Shown here one piece after another: positions 51,030-59,651 of a DNA stretch of 64,000 bases. The first letter of the stretch is position 1; each line of letters starts with the position of its first letter. Location of the stretch: positions 1 through 64,000 of the forward strand of contig JBNKJS010000044.1 of assembly GCA_050291365.1 (NCBI GenBank), read 5' to 3'. A model generated the notes under the pieces. It was given only the letters and a program-made list of their open reading frames with translations, had not been told where the DNA came from and did no database searches. The stretch comes from JAAGZL01 sp050291365 (GTDB lineage: Bacteria; Pseudomonadota; Gammaproteobacteria; Chromatiales; Chromatiaceae). Position numbers and translations under genes: made by a program.

Positions 51030-51535
51030 TTACTCTTTTACTGACCAGTAGGCAAACCAGCCTTCTACTTCAGCATCAGTCATTTGCATGATTTCGCTCA
51101 CAGACTTGTGAAGGGCTTCGGCCAGTTGATATATGTTGTATATATCAGGACTGGCCGCTATTACTTTTCCAGCAGTTTGTCATCCTCGCTGGCTTCCAGT
51201 TCCATCTCGTCGATTTTTGCGCGCATTCTAGTGACAACACTAAACTGCACATCGGGGTCGACTCGCTTCATCAGATCCCTTAAATCGGCTCTGGCGAAAA
51301 TGCGCTTTCCTTCCGAATCTAAAGCCCGGATTCGCAACGTCTCAGCTATAGACTCAGCAACGCGACCCTGTTCCTGCAGAGATAGAATTCTGCCCTTATC
51401 TTCCAGGGTGATAGCGGCCCTGAAAAATATCTTTGCAGGCCCGCCGCCGTCGCCCCACTCAGGGACATCAATAGAGAGCAGCTCCCCAGTCAGCTTATCC
51501 TTGAATTGCTGCTTGGCGTTTTCAAGAATATCCAT
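51030..51535 (-). CDS. Tail assembly chaperone gpGT, product of a probable -1 frameshift
   Basis: If ribosomes slip back one base at GGAAAAG (51170-51164), just before the stop of the 124-residue frame, translation continues into a second frame to TAA at 51032-51030. This adds about 45 residues, including YQLAEALHKSVSEIMQMTDA and EVEGWFAYWSVKE, which reads like a real tail chaperone extension. In lambda, gpG and gpGT are made from the same mRNA by a -1 slip at GGGAAAG. The position before the tape measure gene is exactly right. The extension lacks its own start codon and ribosome binding site. Confidence 0.75.
51161..51535 (-). CDS. Tail assembly chaperone gpG-like
   Basis: This 124-residue protein (AAITLEDKGRILSLQEQGRV, RFDVQFSVVTRMRAKIDEME-like wording DVQFSVVTRMRAKIDEMELE) sits between the tail tube and tape measure genes. 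It is the short form of the chaperone pair that coats the tape measure during tail assembly. Its stop is preceded by the slippery GGAAAAG. It starts directly after the tail tube stop. Confidence 0.78.
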   Translation of the reverse strand: MDILENAKQQFKDKLTGELLSIDVPEWGDGGGPAKIFFRAAITLEDKGRILSLQEQGRVAESIAETLRIRALDSEGKRIFARADLRDLMKRVDPDVQFSVVTRMRAKIDEMELEASEDDKLLEK

Positions 51536-51933
51536 TAAGCCACCGTATCCCAGGTTAGCGCGCCATCACCAACAACATTGAAGGTACGCTCAACGTAGGT
51601 GCCGTGATCGCCAGAGATACCAACCTCGGTGACTATTGCTGTACCTGTACAGTAGTTGGCACCGGAAGCATCACCCTCTGGGTACAGTTCTACAGTCAGC
51701 TCTGCACCTGCTGAAAGCGCTTCCTGGCCGTTGGTATCTGTTTTATCCCAGAACGCGGTTATGTTTGCGTTCCAGCCGGTAGGCCCTGGCCCGTGCGTCT
51801 TAGCGCATGAACCCAGCGTGGATGTGTCCTGTGGATCGCAGGTTTCAGTAATGGAGTAACTTTTAGTCTCCGCCACAAGAGACGGTGTAGAACCGACCTT
51901 GATTTTTCCTAGACAACCTCTTGTCTTGGCCAT
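51535..51933 (-). CDS. Major tail tube protein
   Basis: This 132-residue protein, MAKTRGCLGKIKVGSTPSLV at the start, has SYSITETCDPQDTSTLGSC and WNANITAFWDKTDTNGQEAL, the pattern of short siphovirus tail tube proteins. Two copies of a threonine/glycine-rich beta segment fit a tube subunit. It stands just before the chaperone gene and behind an internal terminator, so it is the first gene of a late subunit block. Confidence 0.75.
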   Translation of the reverse strand: MAKTRGCLGKIKVGSTPSLVAETKSYSITETCDPQDTSTLGSCAKTHGPGPTGWNANITAFWDKTDTNGQEALSAGAELTVELYPEGDASGANYCTGTAIVTEVGISGDHGTYVERTFNVVGDGALTWDTVA

Positions 51934-51956
51934 GGTTTTTTACCTCGATTGACATG

Positions 51957-51983
51957 AATAAAAAAACCGGCCAATGGCCGGTT
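51957..51983 (-). terminator. Intrinsic terminator inside the late operon
   Basis: AACCGGCCATTGGCCGGTT on the minus strand is an almost perfect palindromic stem with a minimal loop, followed by seven T residues. It lies between the tail terminator-like gene and the tail tube gene. Confidence 0.88.
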
Positions 51984-52005
51984 GTGAAGAATACTTTTAA
52001 TGTTA

Positions 52006-52452
52006 TTAGTCGAGAATTACTGACGGGGCGTTGTTGTCAGTTCGATACTCGACCATGTAATTTAATTTGATCAAGCCCGTGGGATGCTCTCCCTCAACTG
52101 ATATTTCTATTTCGGTTGATTCAAGATATATATATTTAACTTTGCCGCCCAATGTACGATCAGACGCTATTACTACTTCCACCTCTTCGGCGATTGTGTC
52201 TAAGGTGTCGTCTAATAATTCGTTTGCCTGCGCTCTACCCTCTACAACCAGAGTAAGCAACCGATCTTCCGTTATCTCTCCACCCGCCTGATCATCTTCC
52301 CTGGTCTCTTCCTGTGCGTAGATCGCCAGGCATGGTAAATTTTCCGGCTCTATCGGATACACACGCGACCTATAAACGCGGTCGGCAGTGGTTGTTAATC
52401 CATTAACTTGAGTTGCCGCTGCGTAGCGGATTTGCTGGCGGGCGTGGGGCAT
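52006..52452 (-). CDS. Tail terminator/completion-like protein
   Basis: This 148-residue protein has MPHARQQIRYAAATQVNGLT, RSRVYPIEPENLPCLAIYAQ and LVVEGRAQANELLDDTLDTI, the pattern of gpU-like tail terminator proteins that cap the tail tube. It lies between the head-tail joining genes and the tail tube gene, the expected slot. It starts on the last base of the preceding stop. Confidence 0.68.
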   Translation of the reverse strand: MPHARQQIRYAAATQVNGLTTTADRVYRSRVYPIEPENLPCLAIYAQEETREDDQAGGEITEDRLLTLVVEGRAQANELLDDTLDTIAEEVEVVIASDRTLGGKVKYIYLESTEIEISVEGEHPTGLIKLNYMVEYRTDNNAPSVILD

Positions 52453-52748
52453 TATTGTTTTTCCAGAACTAATGTAATCATACCCATGCCGTCTGGCTCC
52501 TTACCTACAACTTTGTAACTGCTCCCATCGTATGACAGGCCCCATCCATGAGCTACACTACCAACCTCGCTCTGCAGACAACTGAATAACGGATATACAG
52601 ACTCAACACCATTAATCTCTATATAATCGTTTTCAAATACTCCCTGCACTTGAACTGGATCTTGCCCTGGTTCAGTAATAGTTGCAGAATCTCCAAGCGC
52701 TTCTAATATGTCGCTATCTGCAGCAGCTATGTCACTCCGAAACGTCAT
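52452..52748 (-). CDS. Head-tail joining protein (FII-like)
   Basis: This 98-residue protein with MTFRSDIAAADSDILEALGD and SSYKVVGKEPDGMGMITLVL resembles small head-tail joining proteins of lambda-type phages (gpFII, about 117 residues). Position between capsid-region genes and the tail terminator supports this. It overlaps the gene before it by 17 bases. Confidence 0.62.
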   Translation of the reverse strand: MTFRSDIAAADSDILEALGDSATITEPGQDPVQVQGVFENDYIEINGVESVYPLFSCLQSEVGSVAHGWGLSYDGSSYKVVGKEPDGMGMITLVLEKQ

Positions 52749-52917
52749 CGCTAGCCTGTTTTTTGGTGGTTTTGCGCTTTGCTGGCTTGCTGTTTACCTC
52801 TTCACCAGCACCAATACGAACCAACTGCTTTCCTGCCTCTTCATCCACCTCAACAACCGATTCTGGGAGCATGTGACGCCCACCAACTATAACTTTTCGT
52901 TTTATCTTGATTTTCAT
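52732..52917 (-). CDS. Small basic phage protein of the DNA-stabilisation region
   Basis: This 61-residue protein (MKIKIKRKVIVGGRHMLPES, then VVEVDEEAGKQLVRIGAGEE) has a beta-rich front and a lysine-rich tail. Its first residues resemble those of the 55-residue gene upstream (MKIKVLKDTMASGKKLRKGK). Such small proteins follow the major capsid gene in many siphoviruses. The function is not established. Confidence 0.6.
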   Translation of the reverse strand: MKIKIKRKVIVGGRHMLPESVVEVDEEAGKQLVRIGAGEEVNSKPAKRKTTKKQASDDVSE

Positions 52918-52983
52918 TTCAAAACCTCAATTAGTGTAGCGACTCTCGCCGCCACACTAATTATTTTTCCGTTACAGTTGTAG

Positions 52984-53151
52984 CTACTCTTTAGGCTGCT
53001 CTTTCTTTTCTGCAGGCTCTTTAGCTCCTACAAGAGAAGCACGCTTCATACGAACAAGCAACTTGCCATCTTCATCACTTACAGTAGCAACCTTGCCTTT
53101 ACGCAGTTTTTTGCCACTGGCCATGGTGTCTTTGAGTACCTTGATCTTCAC
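52984..53151 (-). CDS. Small basic phage protein after the capsid gene
   Basis: This 55-residue frame starts with GTG at 53151, with AGGAGA seven bases upstream, and ends in TAG at 52984-52986. The product is lysine-rich (KIKVLKDTMASGKKLRKGKV) with an acidic SDEDGKL and an EK-rich tail. It resembles its downstream neighbour (52732-52917) in start and layout, so the two may be related. It has no membrane segment. Confidence 0.62.
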   Translation of the reverse strand: MKIKVLKDTMASGKKLRKGKVATVSDEDGKLLVRMKRASLVGAKEPAEKKEQPKE

Positions 53152-53220
53152 TTTGATTTCTCCTAGACAAACGGCAACAGAAGTTGCCGTTTGTTATTAG
53201 TTGATGTTACTGGCTACAGC

Positions 53221-55029
53221 TTATACGCCATCGTTACCCAAACAGAATGACTCTGGGTGACGTCCGCCGATATCAATATCCTGCAGACCAACAATGCGTA
53301 CAGTACCGCTTGTGCTATGGGTGTATGGATCTACAGTTAGATCCAGCCCACCCCACATTGCACAAATCAGGTCGGCCCAGTTACCAAAGAACACATCGCC
53401 GTCAACGATCTGGTTGCTTACGTGGGCATCGTAACCATTTACGGTATTGCCCTGCTCCCAGATAAACTGCGCAGTATTGGACGCCTTCTCGGTAGTCTTG
53501 AACGCGCCGCGCATGGTGGCATCAAGCAGATAGGATAGAGTTCCTACGTCTGCGTCATCGGCAGCTACCAGCGTTTCCAACCCAACCACTTCTGTAAACG
53601 TTGGATCAGCAGCAGCGAATGTAGAACTGTTTATGCCTGTCATATTGGCTACACCGGTCGGCTGATTGGACGCGCCGGAACCATAAAGGCCAGCGCGATC
53701 AATCTCCAGCGCAATCACTTTGGCCAGATCCATACGAACGAAGTTTTCAACGTCGATGGATGACTGCAGCAACAGTTTGCGACTGTAGTCAGTAAACGCG
53801 CCCAGCGTCTTAGGCGTAAATGTGACCTGATCAAAAGCCTGCTCGCTCTCTGTTGGCGCTCCGCTTTCTGCAACCCAGTAGGCAGTTGCACCGCCTGTTT
53901 GACGTGGTATCGCAATATTGCCGTTAAGATCGGTCAGCACCGTCATGCCTGCGCGATCAAGAACAGAACGCTTTCTCAGCATTTCAATAAAGCTGCCTGA
54001 AAGTAGATCGGTTGCCACTGTATGACCGCCTGCGGTGGATGTACCTACAGTTAAATCACGGCTCAGGATATCTGCTGGCACCAGAATGCCCTGCGGCGCT
54101 TTCTGCATACGCTGAGCAGCGGCCTCTGAACACTCAATTTCAAACGCTGCAGCTTCGCGCGCCTTACGATCATTTGGGTTGGCCAGGAAGTTCATAGCCT
54201 TGACAAATGAATACCGCTTGGCCTCCTTATCGGTCATGCCGACTTCTGGTGACTCAGCCTCTACAGGGCTAGAATGCCCCATGCGTTCTAAGAGTGCCTT
54301 GCGCATCTCGTTGGCAGACTTGCCTTCCTTGAGATATTCACGGGCCAGGTCCATAGCGTCGTAATCTGCGCCTAGTTGCAGCAGCTCATCTGCACGGGCC
54401 TGCGCTTCTCGCTCCGCTCTTTCGCGGGCGTTTTTTTCAATCGCTTTCACATCGATTGTTTTTTCGTCATTTTCCTCGGGCATTGATTTATCCTCTTGGA
54501 TTGTTTCAAAGGTGGGTTTATGTTTGTCCTCATCTTCTGCGCGCCCGACACCCACCGTAGGGTCAGCCGGTACGGATACGATGGAGACTTCGAGAGGTTC
54601 CCAGTCACTTACACGGTAAGTGTCTTGAACATCGTCGCCGGTCTCTTCCAACACCGCTTTGTGGATCATGTAGCCCACAGAAACATGCTTTCTGATACCG
54701 TCCACCACGTCTTTGAATATTTCCTCGGCCCTTGCGCTATTTCCGAAGCGCACCTTTGCCCGGCCCCGCCGGTCTGGATCGATGGAAACGGACTCAACGA
54801 CACCTACGTGGTCTCGGCGGTCGTGGTCCACTAACACTGCAGCGCCACCCTCCATACGCTCTATGCGTACCGAGTCTGGCGAATGATCAAGTATCTCTAT
54901 GCCCCACCAACGCTCGTAAGGCTCTTCACTTGAGAAGGCCAGTTCAACGGTGCGGTTTTCGTGATCAATAGCTTCCCGCTTTACCTCAATAGAGCGGAAA
55001 AGCGTTTCAGTCTGTTTCGGTTTTGGCAT
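53221..55029 (-). CDS. Prohead protease and major capsid protein fusion (HK97 type)
   Basis: This 602-residue protein joins two usually separate proteins. Residues 1-160 form an HK97-type prohead protease (U35-like), with the catalytic histidine H69 in AAVLVDHDRRDH, the serine S117 in KHVSVGYMIHK and the family end SDWEPLEVSIVSVPADP. A charged helical linker (about 165-280) rich in E, K and R looks like the scaffolding delta domain. The rest is an HK97-fold major capsid protein (DRAGMTVLTDLNGNIAIPRQ, TLGAFTDYSRKLLLQSSIDV). The protease would cut itself off during assembly. The start overlaps the end of the portal gene by 23 bases. Confidence 0.88.
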   Translation of the reverse strand: MPKPKQTETLFRSIEVKREAIDHENRTVELAFSSEEPYERWWGIEILDHSPDSVRIERMEGGAAVLVDHDRRDHVGVVESVSIDPDRRGRAKVRFGNSARAEEIFKDVVDGIRKHVSVGYMIHKAVLEETGDDVQDTYRVSDWEPLEVSIVSVPADPTVGVGRAEDEDKHKPTFETIQEDKSMPEENDEKTIDVKAIEKNARERAEREAQARADELLQLGADYDAMDLAREYLKEGKSANEMRKALLERMGHSSPVEAESPEVGMTDKEAKRYSFVKAMNFLANPNDRKAREAAAFEIECSEAAAQRMQKAPQGILVPADILSRDLTVGTSTAGGHTVATDLLSGSFIEMLRKRSVLDRAGMTVLTDLNGNIAIPRQTGGATAYWVAESGAPTESEQAFDQVTFTPKTLGAFTDYSRKLLLQSSIDVENFVRMDLAKVIALEIDRAGLYGSGASNQPTGVANMTGINSSTFAAADPTFTEVVGLETLVAADDADVGTLSYLLDATMRGAFKTTEKASNTAQFIWEQGNTVNGYDAHVSNQIVDGDVFFGNWADLICAMWGGLDLTVDPYTHSTSGTVRIVGLQDIDIGGRHPESFCLGNDGV

Positions 55030-56509
55030 CGTCTGCGCCCTCTTCTTTAGGTTCTGATATATTCGTCTCTACTGGCAGGGGAATACCATGTTCTATCATG
55101 CGCTCTTTATCGCGGGCCATTTCCTCCCAGACTTCGTCAGGGTCGCGTCCCTGATCTCTGATAATTTCGCTGATAGAGCGTGTTCTTAGGCTGTAGGCTT
55201 CACGGTTGGCCTGCATCTCTTTCTGAGGATCTACCCACTGCCAGCGCCTTGGCTGCCAACTGACACGCTGGTATTTTTGCAGCGGACCACGTAGCGGCTT
55301 GCTATTTACCGTTATTGTTTGAGCAAGGTGCTGAATGGTCATCCAGTCCTTAAAAACCGGCATACAGAACGCTTCGATAAACCAGTCCTGCAGTGACATC
55401 CATACGTCTTTATCAAGCAGCTTGCCTTCACGTAAGCTGCTGTAATTTGCACCTTCAAGATCTCCTGTTAGAGCGTGATAGCTAACACCCAGACCGGAAG
55501 CAAAAGCGCGCTGCACAGTTTTAACAAACGCGGAAAACGCAGCATTAGGGTGCTGCGGGTCCCATGATTCAAACGTCCAGCCTGCAGGTATTTTCTCAAA
55601 GGTCCCTGCTTCCGCGTCTTGTATGAAATTACCATCGCTATCTTGCTCGGTAACATCTGGCCCAGGCCCAATTGCATCCGGGTGCTGCTGATAAAATCCC
55701 ATCTTTGACGCAGCCGCCCGCGAAGCTACTAGCTCTGCCTCTTCGTAACCGTGCAGCATGTTAAGGCGCAGCAATGCCGTCGCTATAAACGGAATACCGC
55801 GCGTCTGCCACGCCCACTCCGGTAAAAACAGATGGATAATTTCATCTGCAGGCACAATATGGTATCTACGCCCTGTGTGCGCATAGGTGTCTGCAGTTTG
55901 CTTGGTGGTTAGTAAATGATAAGCAACCGGACGACGCCATTCATTCAGTTCAACCCCCATCTTGATGACGTTGCCATTACCAAGATCGCGATTGTAATCA
56001 ACGTCTAGTATTTCAGGATCTAAAACCTGTAGTGCATAACGGAATCGATTCCCATCCCAATTACGAACCTTACGCAACAACGCTTCGCCATCTCTAGCGA
56101 CCGTTTCTATAACTAATTTTTTGAGTTGTTTCCAACTCATTATGCCAGTTACTTCTGGTGTTCCGTGAGCGCCCCACTCCAACCACGCATCTTCAATGGC
56201 GTTGTTTGCAGGCTTATCTAATTTTCCAGAGCGGCCCAGCGCACGCGCCTGCATTACAATACCCTGCGGACCTACAACATTTGTTTTAACTAGACGTAGA
56301 AACTGACGAACGTAATCATTATTCTGCGCTTGCTCCCGTGATCTGGTACGCAAGACACGCAAACCCCTCCGAATGTCAACATCTATTGGCTTAACTGAGG
56401 TAATCCAACTGTCAGTCAGTCTGGAGATCTGCGCGCCTTCAAATGCGCGCCGTGAACGCCTGGCCTTGCTATATCCAAAGCGCGCAGCTATACGGTCAAT
56501 TATCTTCAT
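55007..56509 (-). CDS. Portal protein, lambda gpB family
   Basis: This 500-residue protein forms the ring at the capsid vertex through which DNA passes. RRSRRAFEGAQISRLTDSWI, RSREQAQNNDYVRQFLRLVK, GPQGIVMQARALGRSGKLDK and SLREGKLLDKDVWMSLQDWF are standard for lambda-type portals. The size fits (gpB is 533 residues). It overlaps the preceding gene by one base, as is usual in the packaging module. Confidence 0.93.
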   Translation of the reverse strand: MKIIDRIAARFGYSKARRSRRAFEGAQISRLTDSWITSVKPIDVDIRRGLRVLRTRSREQAQNNDYVRQFLRLVKTNVVGPQGIVMQARALGRSGKLDKPANNAIEDAWLEWGAHGTPEVTGIMSWKQLKKLVIETVARDGEALLRKVRNWDGNRFRYALQVLDPEILDVDYNRDLGNGNVIKMGVELNEWRRPVAYHLLTTKQTADTYAHTGRRYHIVPADEIIHLFLPEWAWQTRGIPFIATALLRLNMLHGYEEAELVASRAAASKMGFYQQHPDAIGPGPDVTEQDSDGNFIQDAEAGTFEKIPAGWTFESWDPQHPNAAFSAFVKTVQRAFASGLGVSYHALTGDLEGANYSSLREGKLLDKDVWMSLQDWFIEAFCMPVFKDWMTIQHLAQTITVNSKPLRGPLQKYQRVSWQPRRWQWVDPQKEMQANREAYSLRTRSISEIIRDQGRDPDEVWEEMARDKERMIEHGIPLPVETNISEPKEEGADDAKTETD

Positions 56510-57075
56510 CAGAAACGCACCAGGATTCTATTTCCACTACCAAGGCCAGCCGCAAGCCTCTCTGCAGACTCTTCACTCTCTACCATCTGCTTTGCTCTAC
56601 TGATAGCTTTAAGTAGATCTTCAACACTGCGATAAGTAGCGGAGCGATTGTTATAAGAAATACTGGCTTGCTTGATCTCACCTGTAGTCATTGAAGCTAA
56701 AGCCGCCTCAAGGGAATCAAGCCACTTGCGCGCATTACTTCGCCCATCGTGGCCTGCATCCTGCGCTGCGAAGTTAGGCTTTACAGTTATTTCACCACGC
56801 CCTACCGTATAGCGCTCACCGGATTTCGTTACATAGGATTGCCAACGATATTCACCGGCTTCGATACTTGCTGTGCTTGCTGCATCAGCATTTACTAAGT
56901 GCGTGCCATCGCCGTTATTACTACTGGATAACGTCTCTTGATTTCCATCCTTAACCAGAACGTATGACAACGCCCAGCCATCTGCAGGCAAATAATCCGG
57001 TAAGGATTTTGCCCACTTCCAGGTGTCACCAGCTGTAACAACAGTAGGCTCTTTTGTAGGAATGCTTGCGGTCAT
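56509..57075 (-). CDS. Head-tail joining gene in the gpW slot
   Basis: This 188-residue protein lies between the terminase large subunit and the portal, where lambda has gpW (about 68 residues). Its last 70 residues (IKQASISYNNRSATYRSVED, LLKAISRAKQMVESEESAER) resemble gpW, while the first 110 look like a beta-rich extra domain (WRYSYVLVKDGNQETLSSSN-like wording ALSYVLVKDGNQETLSSSNN). It would complete the head before tail joining. The fused N-terminal domain has no known role. Confidence 0.7.
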   Translation of the reverse strand: MTASIPTKEPTVVTAGDTWKWAKSLPDYLPADGWALSYVLVKDGNQETLSSSNNGDGTHLVNADAASTASIEAGEYRWQSYVTKSGERYTVGRGEITVKPNFAAQDAGHDGRSNARKWLDSLEAALASMTTGEIKQASISYNNRSATYRSVEDLLKAISRAKQMVESEESAERLAAGLGSGNRILVRF

Positions 57076-59081
57076 TATTTACGCCAGTTATTAACAAACC
57101 CACCACCACTTCGGCGACGCTGGGTTTGTTTTGGTTTCTGTTTCTGGGTTTGTTGCTGTTCCTGCTCTTTTTCAAACATGTCTGACTGACTAATCTGCTG
57201 CTCTAACTGATCCCACTGGTGTGGTTTCATGAGATGAACTTTTGCTGCCCTTGCAGCGTGGAGCGCATAGACTTCACCGTCCCACGCCTCAACTGCCGCA
57301 CCTGCTTTTTTCTGCCAGACTCTTTTGCCTCGCAGTGACCGATGCGGCGCTTTGACTTCACCAGTCATCTGGTCGTAGTAGTCGGCCCGCACATCTTGGT
57401 ACCAGTGCATACGCGCTGCGCCACTGCCGGTTAACTTCATGCGGCCGGCTATCAAGTCTTTTGCGTTATGAGTGCCAACAATGAACGGTGTCAGCCCGTA
57501 TTTAGCCGCCTTGGTATTGCGGCGACCTCTGGTGTCTATGCTTGCCTTCGGTCTTGAAAATATCTCGCGTGTTCCGTAGTCGTTTGATGAGCCTTTGACG
57601 GCCATAACACCGCGACTCATCCGACTACGCACGTAATGGTAAACAGCATCAGACGTTGTACCGTCTGAGCTGTCTATCGATATTGCTGTTACACCGATCT
57701 GCGCACCGCTTTCGTGCTGATAGGTACCAAACAGGATGCTATCTAGGTCATCCCATACCTTGTCACTTTTATCGATAGTGTTACCGTAGATCTCACCCCA
57801 CCAAACTAGCCAGCTTTCTTCATCGCGACCCCAAGCCCGCAGAATAATAGCTAAACGGTCATGCTGGACATCAACACCAGCAGTAATTATTAAACCGCCG
57901 CGCTGTACTGTCTTTTCTGGATAATCCAGCGCTTTGGCGCGCAGCTCTTCCGTATCCGGCGCATCGCTGGTGTATTCGTAAGGCAACCCCTTGCAGGAGT
58001 TCACGAATACGATCATTTCCGTATCGTCGCCCTGATCCAGCTGGTGTTGTGCTTCCAGATAGCGTTCAACCAACCGCTGCAGCCTGCTCCCCGGAAACGG
58101 GCTATACATTTCGTTAATGTAAAACCCAGCTACACCCCTAAATTCAGCGGTTGCCTTCCACTCCCCTTGCTCGACATTCCGGTTTTTCTGGTCATCATCC
58201 CAGATAATTCCGCAATGCGGACACACATAAATAGCTGTTTCCGGTAATGCGTGACCATATATCTCATGATGACGCTCACCCTCACCATCCCAATGAACGT
58301 TTTCCCAACTCAATACATGGGACTCGCCACACTCATGACACGGAACATAAAACTTTCGCTGATCTGAAACTAAGTAATTAGCCTCTATCGTAGACAACCC
58401 CTTAACTGACGGAGTACCACCAAACACCACCTTGCGGCGATGGTATGTCTTGGTGCGCTCTTCCAGCAGCTTGATCGAATCACCTTGCTGACCGACATTA
58501 ATCTGCGCATCGTCTGGCTCCTCTACAAAGACGCAAGGAGCTGGCGTTGATTTAACATTGCTAGGCGAGTTTGACCCAACCAATTTCAAGAAGCCGCCGG
58601 GGAACTTCTTAAACAATGCGCGATTACCATCTTTCCTGCTGGTGCGCACATCCATAACTGCTGACAGCCTTGGTGTAGCCTCTACCATTGGCCGGAACTT
58701 CTCGTCTACATACTCCTTGGCAGCCGCCTCTTTAGCGAACATTCCAACAATAGGTGAAGGTTCGCAATCAATTTTCTTGCCAATCCAGTTATTAACTACG
58801 CCGTCTGTCCACGCGACTTGCGCTGACTTCATGCAAACAACTTTCCATGTATCAGGATCGTCAAGCGCATCGTGTATACCTGGCACCCATGGTGTCAGTT
58901 CAGTGCTGTACTTACCGGGTAGTGCTGATGATTCAGCGGCTAAATAACGATAGTTGTTTGACCACTCAGTAGTGCTAACACTAGGCGGTGGTTCCCACGC
59001 CTGTGCCACCCTTTCCATCATTGAGCACAGCGTCGGCATCGTGCGATGAAAGATGTCTGAGGGCAGAGTGAATGTTTTCAT
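57075..59081 (-). CDS. Terminase large subunit, lambda GpA family
   Basis: This 668-residue packaging motor and nuclease has the N-terminal ATPase with VVCMKSAQVAWTDGVVNNWI (the atypical P-loop of this family) and CVFVEEPDDAQINV (Walker B-like), then the C-terminal nuclease domain beginning ITAGVDVQHDRLAIILRAWG. The size matches lambda gpA (641). The family makes cos ends. Its first 33 codons overlap the small subunit gene by 101 bases, so a later ATG (at 59021 or 59018) could be the real start. Confidence 0.93.
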   Translation of the reverse strand: MKTFTLPSDIFHRTMPTLCSMMERVAQAWEPPPSVSTTEWSNNYRYLAAESSALPGKYSTELTPWVPGIHDALDDPDTWKVVCMKSAQVAWTDGVVNNWIGKKIDCEPSPIVGMFAKEAAAKEYVDEKFRPMVEATPRLSAVMDVRTSRKDGNRALFKKFPGGFLKLVGSNSPSNVKSTPAPCVFVEEPDDAQINVGQQGDSIKLLEERTKTYHRRKVVFGGTPSVKGLSTIEANYLVSDQRKFYVPCHECGESHVLSWENVHWDGEGERHHEIYGHALPETAIYVCPHCGIIWDDDQKNRNVEQGEWKATAEFRGVAGFYINEMYSPFPGSRLQRLVERYLEAQHQLDQGDDTEMIVFVNSCKGLPYEYTSDAPDTEELRAKALDYPEKTVQRGGLIITAGVDVQHDRLAIILRAWGRDEESWLVWWGEIYGNTIDKSDKVWDDLDSILFGTYQHESGAQIGVTAISIDSSDGTTSDAVYHYVRSRMSRGVMAVKGSSNDYGTREIFSRPKASIDTRGRRNTKAAKYGLTPFIVGTHNAKDLIAGRMKLTGSGAARMHWYQDVRADYYDQMTGEVKAPHRSLRGKRVWQKKAGAAVEAWDGEVYALHAARAAKVHLMKPHQWDQLEQQISQSDMFEKEQEQQQTQKQKPKQTQRRRSGGGFVNNWRK

Positions 59082-59475
59082 TGATTAAATCTGGGTCTAC
59101 TTCAACTCCATAGCGGGTTTGAATTTTCTGCCTCAGTTTATCCGCCATGGTCATAAACTCTGTGCGAGCAGCAACCACCATAGCCGCGAACCGTGGCTCT
59201 GCTTCTTGTATTGGTACCAGTGCACCCACCTTCTCTGCCGCTTGGATCTCTTTCAAAACCGCACCAGCTTCGGCGTCACGTATCTTTGATTTATTCAGCT
59301 CTTCCTGTGAGGAAAGGCCTCGACCCGCCGCCTTCTCTCTAAGGTTGCGGATATATGCAACCCTGATTTCGCTCATCGCCTTTTTCTTCCAATCAATACC
59401 AAGCTCCCGCAACACGGTACGCGCATTACGTTCACTCATATCCAAATGACGAGCGACTTCTAACTGTGTTGGCAT
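58981..59475 (-). CDS. Terminase small subunit (Nu1-like)
   Basis: This 164-residue protein has an N-terminal helix-turn-helix (LEVARHLDMSERNARTVLRE, 4-23) and a central helical oligomerisation region, GRGLSSQEELNKSKIRDAEA, then FMTMADKLRQKIQTRYGVEV. It binds the cos site and recruits the large subunit. It is the first gene after the 176-bp non-coding region that may contain cos, and overlaps terL at its end. Confidence 0.85.
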   Translation of the reverse strand: MPTQLEVARHLDMSERNARTVLRELGIDWKKKAMSEIRVAYIRNLREKAAGRGLSSQEELNKSKIRDAEAGAVLKEIQAAEKVGALVPIQEAEPRFAAMVVAARTEFMTMADKLRQKIQTRYGVEVDPDLINENIHSALRHLSSHDADAVLNDGKGGTGVGTTA

Positions 59476-59651
59476 ATCACGGGGCCTGACATTTAACTTA
59501 AAACAAACAGTCTTTACTGTGCACTGCTGCCTGGGTGGTGCTTGCTAACTTATTGATTATACAGGAATAGGAACCCCCTATAGGCTCCAATATCTGCACG
59601 AAATCCGCGTGCAGCGCGCCCGAAGGTATGGAGGTCCCAGAAGGACCCGCG
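59476..59651. promoter_or_regulatory. Non-coding region before terminase, possible cos site
   Basis: In lambda-type phages cos lies just before the small terminase subunit gene. This 176-bp gap has no gene. It contains two adjacent hairpins, CTGCACG/CGTGCAG (59594-59614) and GGTCC/GGACC (59633-59647), in a GC-rich block that differs from the AT-rich remainder. On the minus strand TGTATAAT near 59556-59563 could be an extended -10 promoter box for terminase expression. All of this is suggestive only. Confidence 0.4.

Noticed and set aside
51084..51581. Rightward 165-codon frame opposite the tail chaperone
   Set aside because: Antisense to the chaperone and its frameshift extension; serine-rich low-complexity product.
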